Shown here: positions 34,101-45,206 of the stretch, piece by piece
Position numbering within the stretch: the stretch's first letter is position 1
Layout of the letters: each line of letters begins with the position of its first letter
Source of the DNA: Sanguinoderma infundibulare
Lineage: Eukaryota > Basidiomycota > Agaricomycetes > Polyporales > Polyporaceae
Reading direction: 5' to 3'
NCBI GenBank assembly: GCA_032821775.1
Contig: JAVLRN010000009.1
Span: 1,426,001-1,490,000, forward strand
DNA length: 64,000 nucleotides
Notes under the pieces: model-generated
Database searches by the model: none
Told to the model about the DNA's origin: nothing
The model's input: only the letters and a program-made list of their open reading frames with translations
Made by a program: the position numbers and the translations under genes

Positions 34101-35820
34101 CAACGATGGGCGAAGCTCGCATCGAATCGCCATCCCAAGACAACGCCACCAAGATGCCTGGTTTACCGACAGCCTTACAGGGCTGCTTCGCATGAGGTAT
34201 GCCGATGCATAAGCTGATATTGATGGACCGCTCAGCCACTATGCGTTATTGCTCCCAGGAGCTCTCCGACACAGGCCTATCTCCCGGCTCGCATTCGGCT
34301 ATCTGATCACCATGAAGCGAGTGTCTATCCTTGTTGGGATCAGCGTTATTCGAACAAGGCCAAGAGGGGCGTGCTCGTGATACGGAACAGGTGAGATGCC
34401 AACGCCATTATGATTGAGAGCGGTGGCTGGGTGCCCCCTCCCAATTTCGATGGTAAGACGTGTTCAATGGAAACATGATCTCATGCGGCGAGCTCACTGC
34501 GACCAATTCGCCCAGACTGCGCATGATGCGCCCGCCGCGATGCTGGTCGTTCGCGAAGGGAGTACTGAACGTCCAGTTCGTGATTCCATCCCTCCTCTCC
34601 CCGCAGACCGTCACGAGTCACCACGACCGCCGATCGCGAAGATCGATATCCTGGACTCCACCACCGACAGAACCCATGTCAAAGCCGCAAGCGGCGACGT
34701 TTCCCAGGGACGCCGCAACGCAGGTCACTATCTCGGAGCATACTGCCGACAGCGTCGACGCCCTCAGCACGCCCGAACTGAATGCTCGCAACCAGCTCGC
34801 AGCTACCCTTCGCGCTCCATACACAATATCAGTAAGTATTGCAACACGGCTGTGTCTTTGACCTTTGACATGTCCGCAGCCGCGTTGCGGTTCATCCGTT
34901 GTTCGCCGGCACTGTACCTGGCGTAGGCACCCGAGGACATGCGTATGCGGGCATGCACGCATCTCGACGCGCTCGCACCGTTCGCGGCAATAAAGCCTGA
35001 TAATGATGCACACACGCCCCCGAAGGCCGCACTCCTACGCGCGTCGCGAGTTGGAAGTTCTGTCCCGTTGCGGCAGGTGCGTTCATTATATTTCAATATC
35101 GACTGGCATTGACACCGAGGCTTAAATTTGATGCCCCAGGCCGTCGGCGGTGTCATGCGCTCGGTCGCAGTCGCCGTGGGGAATCGCATGGGAAGGGTTC
35201 GGTGTTGGTTCGGTGTGACGTATGGGAGTGGCGAAACGTTCGCCGATTGACCGGGTGTTTCACACATGTCTTTGGAAAGAAAGGTTGGTCCAGATGCGGA
35301 CTCGATACTTCCTTATCGCTGGGTGCGGTGGTCCGCGCCTCCGTACAGCACTGGGGTACGAACGGTGCGAGCATGTCATCTACATGTACTGTAGGCTGCG
35401 CAGCCCGCCGGTATGAGACCCTGCAGTGGTCGTTCTTAACGGACGATGGGGCAATAGTCCGGGTGCTCTGCAGGTGTGCATCGAGTCGTTCGTTGTTCCA
35501 GAATGGAGTGTGACATGCTAACTTGAGTATCCTTCACGCAGGCGCTATTTCCGGACTCGGACGCAGCCCCGCATCGAGCTCGATCGTCTGCTCACCGTCT
35601 CGGGCGACGAAGCCGGGTGGAGTCTAGCCGGGTCAGTGACGACAGCGAGCTCGATGTTCACCCCAACGTCAAGTTACATAAGGTGACGGCGGGCAGACGA
35701 AGTTGACCTGCTCGCCGCCCCCGTCGTGTCCTCTGTCTCCGTCCACCACCATCGCTAGTCCCCGCGACCTTTACGGCGCGACCTGAACATTCCTTAGGCC
35801 CACACTCCTTTGATTTGGCT
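31121..35820. other. Gene-poor interval
   Basis: A 4.7-kb stretch without a convincing gene. Open frames are short and on both strands, without recognised domains. No terminal repeats, reverse transcriptase or transposase motifs were found by eye. It may hold a long promoter, noncoding transcripts or decayed repeats. Confidence 0.4.
31859..32137 (-). CDS. Possible small protein (92 residues)
   Basis: An uninterrupted frame starting MHDFKSNWRWNMEQKGYAGR and ending AERRGYKEEA, with a charged, helix-like middle (EETQHKELERIAEALTG). Composition is more protein-like than neighbouring frames, but no family is recognised. It could be chance. Confidence 0.25.
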   Translation of the reverse strand: MHDFKSNWRWNMEQKGYAGRPNSSNRIDGRSEETQHKELERIAEALTGNNSPGELQLPSVRPAFERPEIDARVVSEEIAGGVAERRGYKEEA

Positions 35821-38800
35821 ATGTATGCGCTGCTCCTCTGGACGCAGCTCGCAATTCTCGTCGCTTTCTCGGATACCGCACCCATACCGTCGTTACCCAA
35901 CCTATTAAATGGTCTCAGCTCATCGAATGCCATCATCGACCTACCCACTGCAAGCGGTTTTGGGTCCCTCGTGGACGACATAACCAGTCTTGGGAACCCG
36001 ACGTCATCCAGCGCGAACGGTGCAAGCGGTCCGTCGGTAACCCCACTGGTGGGCTTCTCGGGCTCGTTCGGATCCTCCTTGGGCAAGACAGCTCGTACTA
36101 CGTTATGCAACCTCGTGAACGCCGTACGTCCTTGACAATGACTAGCTCTGCTACTTCCACTTATCCCATCCATTCATATTTTTGCGCCTTCCTCTACTGC
36201 GACGGTCTCTACAGGGTATCTCCACGGTCGAGACGGTTTCGAGCGGAACGTCTCAAGACCTAGAACTCTCTCTATCCCCTCTACGCCAGCTACAACAACG
36301 CTTGTCGTGCTACAGCAGCGGTCAAGGCACGACGGACTCTGGACTAGGGGGAGGCTCGGACGGAGGGTTGAACGATGGTGCAGTGGCCAACATTGTGGCC
36401 TCGGCGTTTTCTAGCGCGAACGGAGCAAGCGGCGTTCTCGACTCCGCAGTATCCGGCACAACTAGCCTCACGAGCGCGCTGGTCTCCAACGTGGGCGACG
36501 CAGCCCGTACTTTATTATGTAACTTCATCGTGAACAGCGTACGTGCGTTCCATTCGCTGATCCTGGAACCGCCGCTTACCCTCATCCGTTCACAATCCCT
36601 TGGCGCCTCCCTCTGCTGCGACAGTACCTACAGGGCATCGCCACGGGATTCGAAGGGATTTCGAGCGGGACGTCTTTTGGACAGCTACTACTACAATTCT
36701 TGTCGTGCCCCAGTGGTCAAAGCACGGCGGGCTCTGGACCAGGCGGAGGCTCAGGCGGAGGGTTGAACGATGGCACACTAACCAATATTGTGGCCTCGAC
36801 GTTTTCAATCGTGACCGGAACAAGCCGTCTTGTCGACTTTGTCGACCCAGCCGACCGAGCAAGCTCGTTGTTATCCACCGCGAGCGACTCAGCCCGTGCT
36901 TTGTTTTGCAACTTCATGATTACCAGCGTATGTGCTTTGCATTTCTCGACCCTGGAACTTTCGCTCACTCCATCCATTCCCGATTTCTTGGCATATTCTC
37001 GCTGCGATCGTCACTGCAGGGCATCGCGGATATTTCGAGCGAGACGTCTCCTGTGCAACTACTACTACAACTCTTGGGGTGCCCCATCAGCGCTCAAAGC
37101 AAGATTGGCCCTGGACCAGGGGACGGCTCGGACGGTTCGGACGGCTCGGACGGCTCGGACGGAGGGTCGAACAATGGTATCTTTGACGATGGTGGTAGAG
37201 TCGACCTCGGCGAAGGCCCTAGCGATGAAGGCTCTGGCGGCGGTTCGAACGGAGGCTTCGGCGACGGCTCGAACGGAGGCTTCGGCGGCGGCTCGAACGG
37301 AGGCTCCCCTGGCGCTGGACTCTCAAACGGAGGTTCTGGAGGAGGCGGGTTTGGATTTGCCAATCCGAACGATCCTGCGGGCAATGTTCAGACAGGCGCC
37401 AACAGTGGAAGTTCGTCCCCAGGCTTCACCCCTGCAGACCAAGTCGGGTACAATGGGTTCCCCACTTCGAATACTGGGAATGACGCAGGCGGTCCATCTA
37501 GTTCCCCATCCGGATCCCCTCCGTCTCCGGACGCTGCACAAGGGTCCCTGAACGACGCGCCAACTGGCTCGAACGTGAATGCTCCGCAGGCGGTCTCTCC
37601 CGCGTCCACCGGCACTTCCTCGGCTGCAGACGCTGCTAGCTCAGATGGCGATGCTGCGAACTCAGATGGCACGATCAGGATCGCTCCTCCCCCGCTTAGC
37701 CCACCCTCAGATAGCGGTGCTTCTTCCAACGCCGACGGGACCTCGCCCAGCGACGGCAGTTCGATATCTCGTGTAGCATCAACGAGCGGCACTTCTGGCG
37801 ACGGTACGAGTGCCGGCCCACAAGACGGTGCTTCGAACGGCTCGTCATCTGTCGGTCCTAGCCCTGCCTCAAATAGCGGGCCTTCTAGTGCTGACGGGGC
37901 CTCGCCTAGCGACGGCAGTTCGACATCTAGTTCTGTCGATGACGTTAGCCGTGTGGCCTCTCCGGACGGTGCCTCTAGCGACAATACGAGTCCACAAGAC
38001 GATTCTTCGAACGATTCCTCATCCGTCACTCCTGGCCCTGCCCCCACTAACGCTGGTACTGTCAATGCCCCGACCAGTGATTCGACCCCGAACCAAGTCA
38101 ACCCTGACTCTAGCACTGGGACGACTGATGCTGGGAACACTGGGACTCTTGGAACGGCCGAGGCGGGAACGTCTGGGACTGGGAACGCCGGGACTACTGG
38201 AACCTCCGATACTGAAGTGACTAGCGATCCTAGTGTGGCTGGCGCGCCCAGTGCTGGCAGCCTTCAGCCGGGACCTTCAGATTCGGGAGCCATCGCCAAC
38301 GCCCAGCCAGGGCCCGCCGCAGGTGCCAACAACGCAGGGCCCTCGTCGGACGCGGGAGCATCTGCAAACACTGGAGCCACTAGTAACGCACCGTCAACGG
38401 GCACCGCGGATTCAAGTACCGACGCCAGCTCCACAGTTTCGCCTGACCTTGGCACCATTCGCGATGCACAACCTGGCGGCACCCCAGATGACAGCAGTAC
38501 TTCAGGCAATGCTGGGACTGCGGGAACGTCTGGGACTGGGAACGCCGGGACTGCTGGAACCTCCGATACTGGAGTGACTAGCGATCCCAGTGTGGCTGGC
38601 GCGCCCAGTGTTGGCAGCCTTCAGCCTGGGCCTTCAGATTCGGGAGCCATCGCCAACGCCCAGCCAGGACCCTCGTCGGACGCGGGATCATCGGCAGACA
38701 CTGGAGCCACTAGTAACGCACCGTCAACGGGCACCGCGGATTCAAGTACCGACGCCAGCTCCACAGTTTCGCCTGACCTGGGCACCATTCGCAATGCACA

Positions 38801-39719
38801 ACCTGACGGCACCCCAGATGACGGCAGTACTTCAGGCAATGCTGGGACTGCGGGAACGTCTGGGACTGGGAACGCCGGGACTGCTGAAACCTCCGATACT
38901 GGAGTGACTAGCGATCCTAGTGTGGATGGCGCGCCCAATGTTGACAGCCTTCAGCCGGGGCCTTCAGATTCGGGAGCCATCGCCAACGCCCAGCCAGGGC
39001 CCGCCGCAGGTGCCAACAACGCAGGACCCTCGTCGGACGCGTCAGCATCTGCAGACACTGGAGCCACTAGTAACGCACCGTCAACGGGCACCGCGGATTC
39101 AAGTACCGACGCCAGCTCCACAGTCTCGCCTGACCTTGGCACCATTCGCGATGCACAACCTGGCGGCACCCCAAACGACAGCAATCCTTCAGGCAGTGCC
39201 ACTACGCCTGAGGGTCCAGGCACGGGTAACTCCCTCGCTTCTCCGAACTCCCCTTCCCCGAACGGCAGTGGTCCAGGCAGTGTTGGCAACCCGGGCAGCG
39301 ATAGTGGTTCGAACACGGGCAACGATGACGCCCCTGTTGGCACGGTCCAGCGGATTGGAGATCCCGGTCCCAGCGCAGGCCCGCCGAGCTCGTCTTCCCC
39401 AAGCGGCTTCGATCCAACGTCGCCCACGAGCCAAGGGAGCGGCGACGGCTCCGGTGTCCCTTCCGGGCCCCAGCGCATTGTAGATGGTGCCGACGCAGGT
39501 GCAGATGGAGGGAGTGTGTCTTGTTCCGGTTTCTTATGCTTCTTCGGCCGTCTTGTCAACCTGCTCTCCTCTGGTCAGGGTTTCAGCACAAGTCCGATGG
39601 CTGAGTTGAACCCGTTTGAGGTGTCCGAAGGGCCGAAGAGTTGCAGCACTGGCGAAGTGTATTTGTGCGCCTCCGGGGAACTTGGTGACATCGTGCCAAC
39701 TCTGTCCCCGGGCAAGTAG
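35821..39719 (+). CDS. Large secreted Ser/Gly/Thr-rich repeat protein
   Basis: A signal peptide (MYALLLWTQLAILVAFSDTA) opens exon 1 (35821-36123). The start used is the first true ATG. Exons 2 (36215-36538), 3 (36634-36927) and 4 (37020-39719) all begin with a GI-x-SS-x-TS module (GISTVETVSSGTS, GIATGFEGISSGTS, GIADISSETS). Exons 2 and 3 also share LNDGxxxNIVASxFS and end in (S)ARxLxCNFxxxS, so exons are duplicated in tandem. Exon 4 continues with DGSDGSDGSDGG and NGGFGDGS runs, then three long Ser/Thr/Gly/Ala repeats. A cysteine-containing hydrophobic tail (SCSGFLCFFGRLVNLLSS) follows near the end. Likely heavily O-glycosylated at the cell surface or outside. No known domain; function unknown. 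Confidence 0.8.
36215..37090 (+). repeat. Tandemly duplicated exons with their 3' intron ends
   Basis: Three copies of the sequence around each acceptor are alike: an intron end with CTCCCTCTGCTGCGACAG-type sequence and (C/T)ACAG, then GG(C/T)ATC, then TTTCGAGCG(G/A)(G/A)ACGTCT. They start at 36215, 36634 and 37020, spaced 419 and 386 nt. Similarity covers intron ends as well as exons, which points to duplication of genomic segments rather than of coding repeats alone. Confidence 0.75.
38160..39209 (+). repeat. Three 330/357-nt tandem coding repeats
   Basis: The landmark GGGAACGTCTGGGACTGGGA occurs at 38165, 38522 and 38852. Copies 1 and 3 include a 27-nt block encoding AAGANNAGP that copy 2 lacks, so spacings are 357 and 330 nt. 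All differences keep the frame. The repeats encode PGPSDSGAIANAQPGP and TADSSTDASSTVSPDLGTIR-type sequence. Confidence 0.9.
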
Positions 39720-39981
39720 CGTTTTGTGTTTTCTTTACGTTGGTTTGTGGGCTGCTGTAGTCTTACTGGCGCGCTTGTACTGTATTGACCAATAGTCACT
39801 CGTTACTACATCGTCTGCAAGAATACGAGTGCATCAAGCGCGGGAGAGGGCCGCAGTAGCCGCCGGAACAGAGGAGCGGACACAGCTCGGAGACGTTGCA
39901 ACTTGGACGGTCACCGCATCCATGTCCTCGTCGTCGCCCTCCCTCTCTCCACCAACCTAACCGTCCCCGCCCTCCACGTAA

Positions 39982-42109
39982 ATGAAGAGTGACTTCCTCG
40001 ACGAGCTCTATTTCTCTGCTGCCTTCCCGCTTCCTTTTCGTGTACTCTGCCTCCTCGGACTCGGGATCCTCGGTTGGGCAACAAATCTCCACGGACTGCA
40101 TCTCTGGAGCATCGACGCGGCCGGCGCACTCGAACTGAACCACCATGACGGGTACCGCCTGACTTCTCCGCTTCCGACAGACCGCAGGACCGCCGGGTGG
40201 AAACAAGTGCAGTACCCGTCGCAGACTTTCCGCCCTGTGTATAGGGTATTTGTCGCGTACTCCGCGTGGAGCTTTCTGTGTTGGGTGCTCTTTCGATACG
40301 GGACAAGAGGGGATATTGCGAAGGTCGATGCGTGGAAGTTCGTGCCCGCTGTTGCGGCGTTGTGCGCTCTGACGGTGCTCGTGTGTCCGTGGTCAGTGCT
40401 CCACAAGCAGGAGCGGGATCAGTTCCTCGCGTGAGTCGCTTTTTATCTTTCCGTTCGCGTCGCCCATTTCTTGCCGTGGTGGTGTGGTAAGGTGGTGCAA
40501 AGCGCGGTTGACTTCTCCGACACAAGCTTGCTAACCCGACCTCAAAGGGCTATCCATAGGTGCGCGTTCCCTTCACCGCATCGAGTCCATTTCTCGGATG
40601 TGGTGTTTGCGGATGTCTTCACATCCTTCGCGAAGGTCCTCGGAGACGTTTGGCTATCGATACACATGTTGCTTCCGAGCGGAAGTTTGCTCGCCCATCC
40701 CGCCCAAGAGGGACTGTCCCGCTGGATATTGCCAACTATAATGAGGTGAGTTTTGTTCTTGCACTCCAGGTCAGTTGTTTTGCATTTGGCCACGGTACAT
40801 GGTGGCGGCGAAAACGGTCAGGATATACGTTTAGGCAGTTGCATGCGCTCGTGCGCGACATTGTCTATCGCTGAACCCCCCGTGCTGGCCCGTTGGTCAA
40901 TTCTTATGCTCTCGTTTATCCTGGATGAAAGCTCCTAGGCACAACGTGAGACCTGCTAATTGTGCCGATTCATCCCGGAAAACTTCAGGCCGGGTTTAGA
41001 CGTACTTATGGCGGCTCGACCTAGGCTTTCGTCACGGGTTGTAGTGAGGTTCTGTTGGTTTGGAATAGGTCGCGGCCTAGTATTTTCCTAGTTGATCCTC
41101 CCTTGTCGTGCGTATATATACTCCCAACATACCATGCTAATACCCTGACCTCGCAGCATCCCTTACGCCATCCGTTTACGACAATGTCTGGTCGAGTACA
41201 ATACTCCCAACAACGAAAGTCGCCGGCCCTTGTTCAATGCCCTCAAATACGCTTCTTCCTTCCCTGTAATTTTCTTGTCAGCAGCTCAACGTATTGTCGT
41301 CTCAGACATTGCGGTCATGAAAGGCGAGAATGCCGCAAACGAGCCCTGGCACGGCGAACATCATTTATTCCGACTTTGGTGCGTCATCAAAATCCGATGT
41401 TCGACGATGTACGCGTCTCATGCACTGCTTCAGGCTGCTTGCAGCGGCGATCAACTCGCTGTATTCCTTCTGGTGGGATGTCACCAACGACTGGGGCCTT
41501 GATCTCCTGGTTCCGAATCAATCTAGCGGCCCGGCGCGTCCGGCACTCCCGCCACGTCCCCTTCTGCTCCCACGCCTCCACTCTCGTTCGTCGCTCCTGA
41601 AACGCCCGACGACCTCAGACGAGCTCCCCGACGACATTGCCGAAGACATCCCTCATCCGATCGCTCACCAACAAGAACGCCGGTCTCACCCGTATGGTTT
41701 GCGAAAGACGCTCCTACTCCCCCTCGCCGTATACCCCTTCGCGATCCTCGTCGACCTCGTGCTGCGTCTAACATGGTCCGCGAAACTCTCCACGCACCTC
41801 CACGCGCACAGCGAGGGCGACCTGATCATCTTTTGGATCGAGCTCGCCGAGGTCGTCCGGCGGTGGATGTGGGTCTTCATCCGTGTCGAATGGGAGGTCG
41901 TCAAGGAAGCGCAGGAGCGCGACACCACCCGGTCTCCCCCGCCGGCGCGGTCCCCGGGTGTTGTGAGCGCGAGGACGGGTGCGGAAGGGGAGGTGATTGC
42001 GATGGACCGGCTGGACCCCTCGCACTCGTTCCGGGAGCCAGTATTCGAGCACGACGATTTCGAGATGGTCCCATCCGATATGAGCGGTCACAACTCTGAG
42101 GCGGGGTGA
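39982..42109 (+). CDS. ERD1: ERD1/XPR1/SYG1 (EXS-domain) Golgi membrane protein
   Basis: Multi-span membrane protein with an EXS domain. Yeast Erd1 acts in the Golgi in retention of lumenal proteins and glycosyltransferase recycling and in phosphate handling. Starts MKSDFLDELYFSAAFPLPFR. Exon 2 has VVFADVFTSFAKVLGDVWLS, and exon 3 has IPYAIRLRQCLVEYNTPN and LFNALKYASSFPVIFLSA. The last exon has LLAAAINSLYSFWWDVTNDW, the EXS hallmark. A final membrane helix and an acidic tail (FEHDDFEMVPSDMSG) follow. Introns are standard except 40746-41156 (411 nt). It follows the secreted-protein gene by only 262 nt on the same strand. Confidence 0.88.
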
Positions 42110-43237
42110 TCGATGGCAGACAGAGCAGGCGTGATGGACCTGACTAGCGGGTAGATCGTGGAGCGCACGGCATGCTGCGAGGTGAGCTGAGGTGAGAAGG
42201 GACGGACGGATTCGTGTGCTTGGCAGGCTGGTGAGTGCGGATGGAATTCTGGACTGGAAGCCGTGCTCACGTTATGGATTCCACAGAGGACCTTCTAGTA
42301 GACTAGTAATGTACTATTCCTACACGCTGATATTGAAACCTATAGACGTTGGTGCTTCCGGACTTCCACGGGCCCTCGTAATGCGAATGCCGGCAATACC
42401 ATTTTGGCGGGGACGCGTTCATGCATTTGCGCCTCGCGCGTTCCGCTCATAAAGGATATTTGGAGGGGGTCTTGGAGATTGGTTGTTGGTGGCACGGTCG
42501 CATGTCCTTGCCATGTGAGCACTGCTAACCGCATTCGCCCGCGCACTGCGGAGGACAGGTGCTAAACAATTCCAGGTGCAAGCCAGAACCGACTCTACGG
42601 TGGTGGCCCAGAATGACGAGAAGATACCGGGAAATGGAACTCGCCCGTTCAGGTTCGCAGCCTCCACAGTGAGTACCACTTCAAGCAAGACATGCATACC
42701 CTGGCGGGAAATTGGTATATGACCAAAGCACAGTCGGATGAAGTCGCGTCAAAGCAGGGCTGGGTTGTATGGTCGTTCCCGCCTTCGAATTCGAATTGTA
42801 CGCGTACCGTGTGTGGTCAGAAGCAGGGACGGATGTATACGGACTTGGGCGTAAGACGAACCTGGGATTCAGAGGCCCCCTCGTGAGGATCAGCTGATAG
42901 AGGTGAGAGAGAGCGGCGTCACCGGGACGAAGAGTAGCGTTTCTCGTGGACATCCGGGTCGAGTGCAACTGCTACTGCTAGTACTACTGACCCGTTCTGT
43001 TTATACAGCAGCTGTTACTTGAGAGCGCCACTGTGTCTGTGGTAACGGCTAGTCGGCGGGGTCAGCAGGAACGATTCGGATCTCGGCTCCCACGTGGATG
43101 ACTCGTTTGGTACGGAGGGATGAGTTCTGTCAATCCATTCTCCTCTTGTGCGCGCCGAGGGCTGACCAGTGCCAATTGCAGTGGATCCCACAGGCGTGCT
43201 AAAATACATCAACCCATGACCCAAACGATGGCCGTGC
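42110..43237. other. Intergenic upstream of FDH
   Basis: About 1.1 kb between ERD1 and the formate dehydrogenase TATA box. No coding region is recognised. Likely the 3' flank of ERD1 and upstream regulatory DNA of the dehydrogenase. Confidence 0.4.
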
Positions 43238-43244
43238 TATATAA
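43238..43244 (+). promoter_or_regulatory. TATA box of formate dehydrogenase gene
   Basis: TATATAA within CTATATAAG, about 100 nt before the ATG at 43343, followed by a CT-rich stretch typical of a strongly expressed fungal gene. Confidence 0.7.
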
Positions 43245-43342
43245 GACGACGTGCTTTGGCCCACTCAACCAGGTCCCCACGCCTTCCCCGTTCTCAGCAC
43301 TACAGTTCTCTTCCATCCTCTCCACCAACCACATCGACGAAA

Positions 43343-44765
43343 ATGAAGGTATGACGCCGTTCACATCGAGCAAGCGTGCAGTGGATCATCCGTCATCCTA
43401 GGTTCTTGCTATTCTGTACAAGGGTGGCGAGGCGGCAAAGCAGGAGCCCCGTCTCCTCGGTACGATCGAGAACCAGGTGCGTTTATCCTTGGCCTGCATA
43501 CAAAGAGATGCTTACATCTCACGTAGCTTGGCCTGCGTGAATGGCTCGAAGAGCAAGGTCACGAATTCATTGTGAGTCGGGGCTTGAAGCCCATCGCGTG
43601 ATAACCAACTCACATCTGCCCGATAGGTTAGCGACGACAAGGAGGGGCCGGACTCTGTGTTCCAGAAACACATAGTCGATGTATGTGATAGCGTTGCTTG
43701 ACTATGCTACAATGCTGAAGTCCGTGCCCATGCGCGCTACCTTAGGCCGAGGTGCTCATCACCACCCCCTTCCACCCCGGATACCTTACCCGTGACCTCA
43801 TCTCGAAGGTACGAACACGCGCGTGAACGATTCGGGCCTTCGCTGACTGTCTATCTGTCTATCCAGGCGAAGAACCTCAAGATCTGCATCACCGCCGGCG
43901 TCGGCTCCGACCACATCGACCTCAACGCCGCGGTCGCCCACAATCTGCAGGTGCTCGAGGTCTCGGGCTCGAACGTCGTCTCCGTCGCCGAGCACGTCAT
44001 CATGTCCATCCTCCTCCTCGTCCGCAACTTCGTCCCCGCGCACGAGATGATCGAGCGCGGCGACTGGCAGGTCTCGGACGTCGCCCGGGACGCGTTCGAC
44101 CTCGAGGGCAAGGTCGTCGGCACGATCGGCGCCGGCCGCATCGGCCAACGCGTCCTCCAGCGGCTCGTGCCGTTCGACTGCAAGGAGCTCCTCTACTACG
44201 ACTACATGGCCCTGTCCGAGGACGTCGCCAAGGCGGTGACCGCGCGCCGCGTCTGGGACCTGAAGAAGCTCGTCGCGCAGTGCGACGTCGTCACCGTCAA
44301 CTGCCCGCTGCACGAGGGCACGCGCGGGCTGATCAACGCGGAGCTCCTCAAGCACTTCAAGCGCGGCGCGTGGCTCGTCAACACGGCGCGCGGCGCGATC
44401 TGCGACAAGGACGCCGTTGCGGAGGCCCTGCGGACCGGGCAGCTCTCGGGCTACTCCGGGGACGTGTGGGACGTGCAGCCGGCGCCGAAGGACCACGTGT
44501 GGCGCACGGTCAAGAACCCGCTGGGCGGCGGCAACGGGATGGTGCCGCACTACTCGGGCACGACGCTCGACGCGCAGGCGCGGTACGCCAAGGGCACGCG
44601 GAGCATCCTCGAGAACTACTTGAAGAACCAGGAGCAGGAGCCGCAGAACATCATCATCGCGAACCGTGAGTGGCTCGGTCTCGGTCTCGTGTCGGGTCGA
44701 ATGGTCGTGCCTGACGGATTTGCTTTGCAGAGGGGTACGAGACCAAGGCTTATGGCCAGCGCTGA
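43343..44765 (+). CDS. FDH1: NAD-dependent formate dehydrogenase
   Basis: Oxidises formate to CO2 with NAD+. In wood-decay fungi this disposes of formate from oxalate and methoxyl metabolism. Exon 1 is only ATG AAG, spliced to [19 protein letters not shown]. Small exons then give [33 protein letters not shown] and [18 protein letters not shown]. The main exon carries [32 protein letters not shown] and the NAD motif [10 protein letters not shown]. It continues with [24 protein letters not shown] (substrate Gln) and [15 protein letters not shown] (catalytic His). The final mini-exon gives [10 protein letters not shown]. There is no mitochondrial presequence, so it is probably cytosolic. Confidence 0.95.
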
Positions 44766-45206
44766 GCGATTGTGGGGGTGCCTCTGCCGGACGATGCGTC
44801 TGTCTGTATACCGGAGCATGTGTATTTGTTGTAACACTAGGTCTTGCGCCGTCATCGTCAATGGAAACACGAATCAAGCTGGACCTGCTCCTCATGTGTG
44901 CCTAAGCCATCGTTATCCCTCCCAGGTTGTTTTTAGGGTCCATTGAGAACAAAGCAAACGCATATATGCAACAAGGTTGGGTTCATCTCGCTTCAGCCCG
45001 TGGAGCAGAAGAGGCACGGCTCAACGCATGTACCGTCGGCTTCCCGTCGATCGGAACGAGCCTCGTCCACGAGACAGCGTAGAAGTACCTCGAGAGTTCA
45101 GCGAGGGAAGGCGGGCGCCGATAGCGTGTGCACGCCAACTGTATGGCGAAACGGTCCTGAAGCTTGCCCACAAACTTTATCACAAGCATGATAGACGCAG
45201 CATCGT
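44766..45206. other. Convergent 3' flank
   Basis: About 440 nt between the stops of FDH and the GH45-like gene. Nothing is recognised. Confidence 0.4.

Noticed and set aside
36600..37551. Long overlapping plus-strand frames over the secreted protein gene
   Set aside because: They read through the intron sequences between the duplicated exons and out of the frame of the NIVAS modules; the spliced model explains the exon-like periodicity better.
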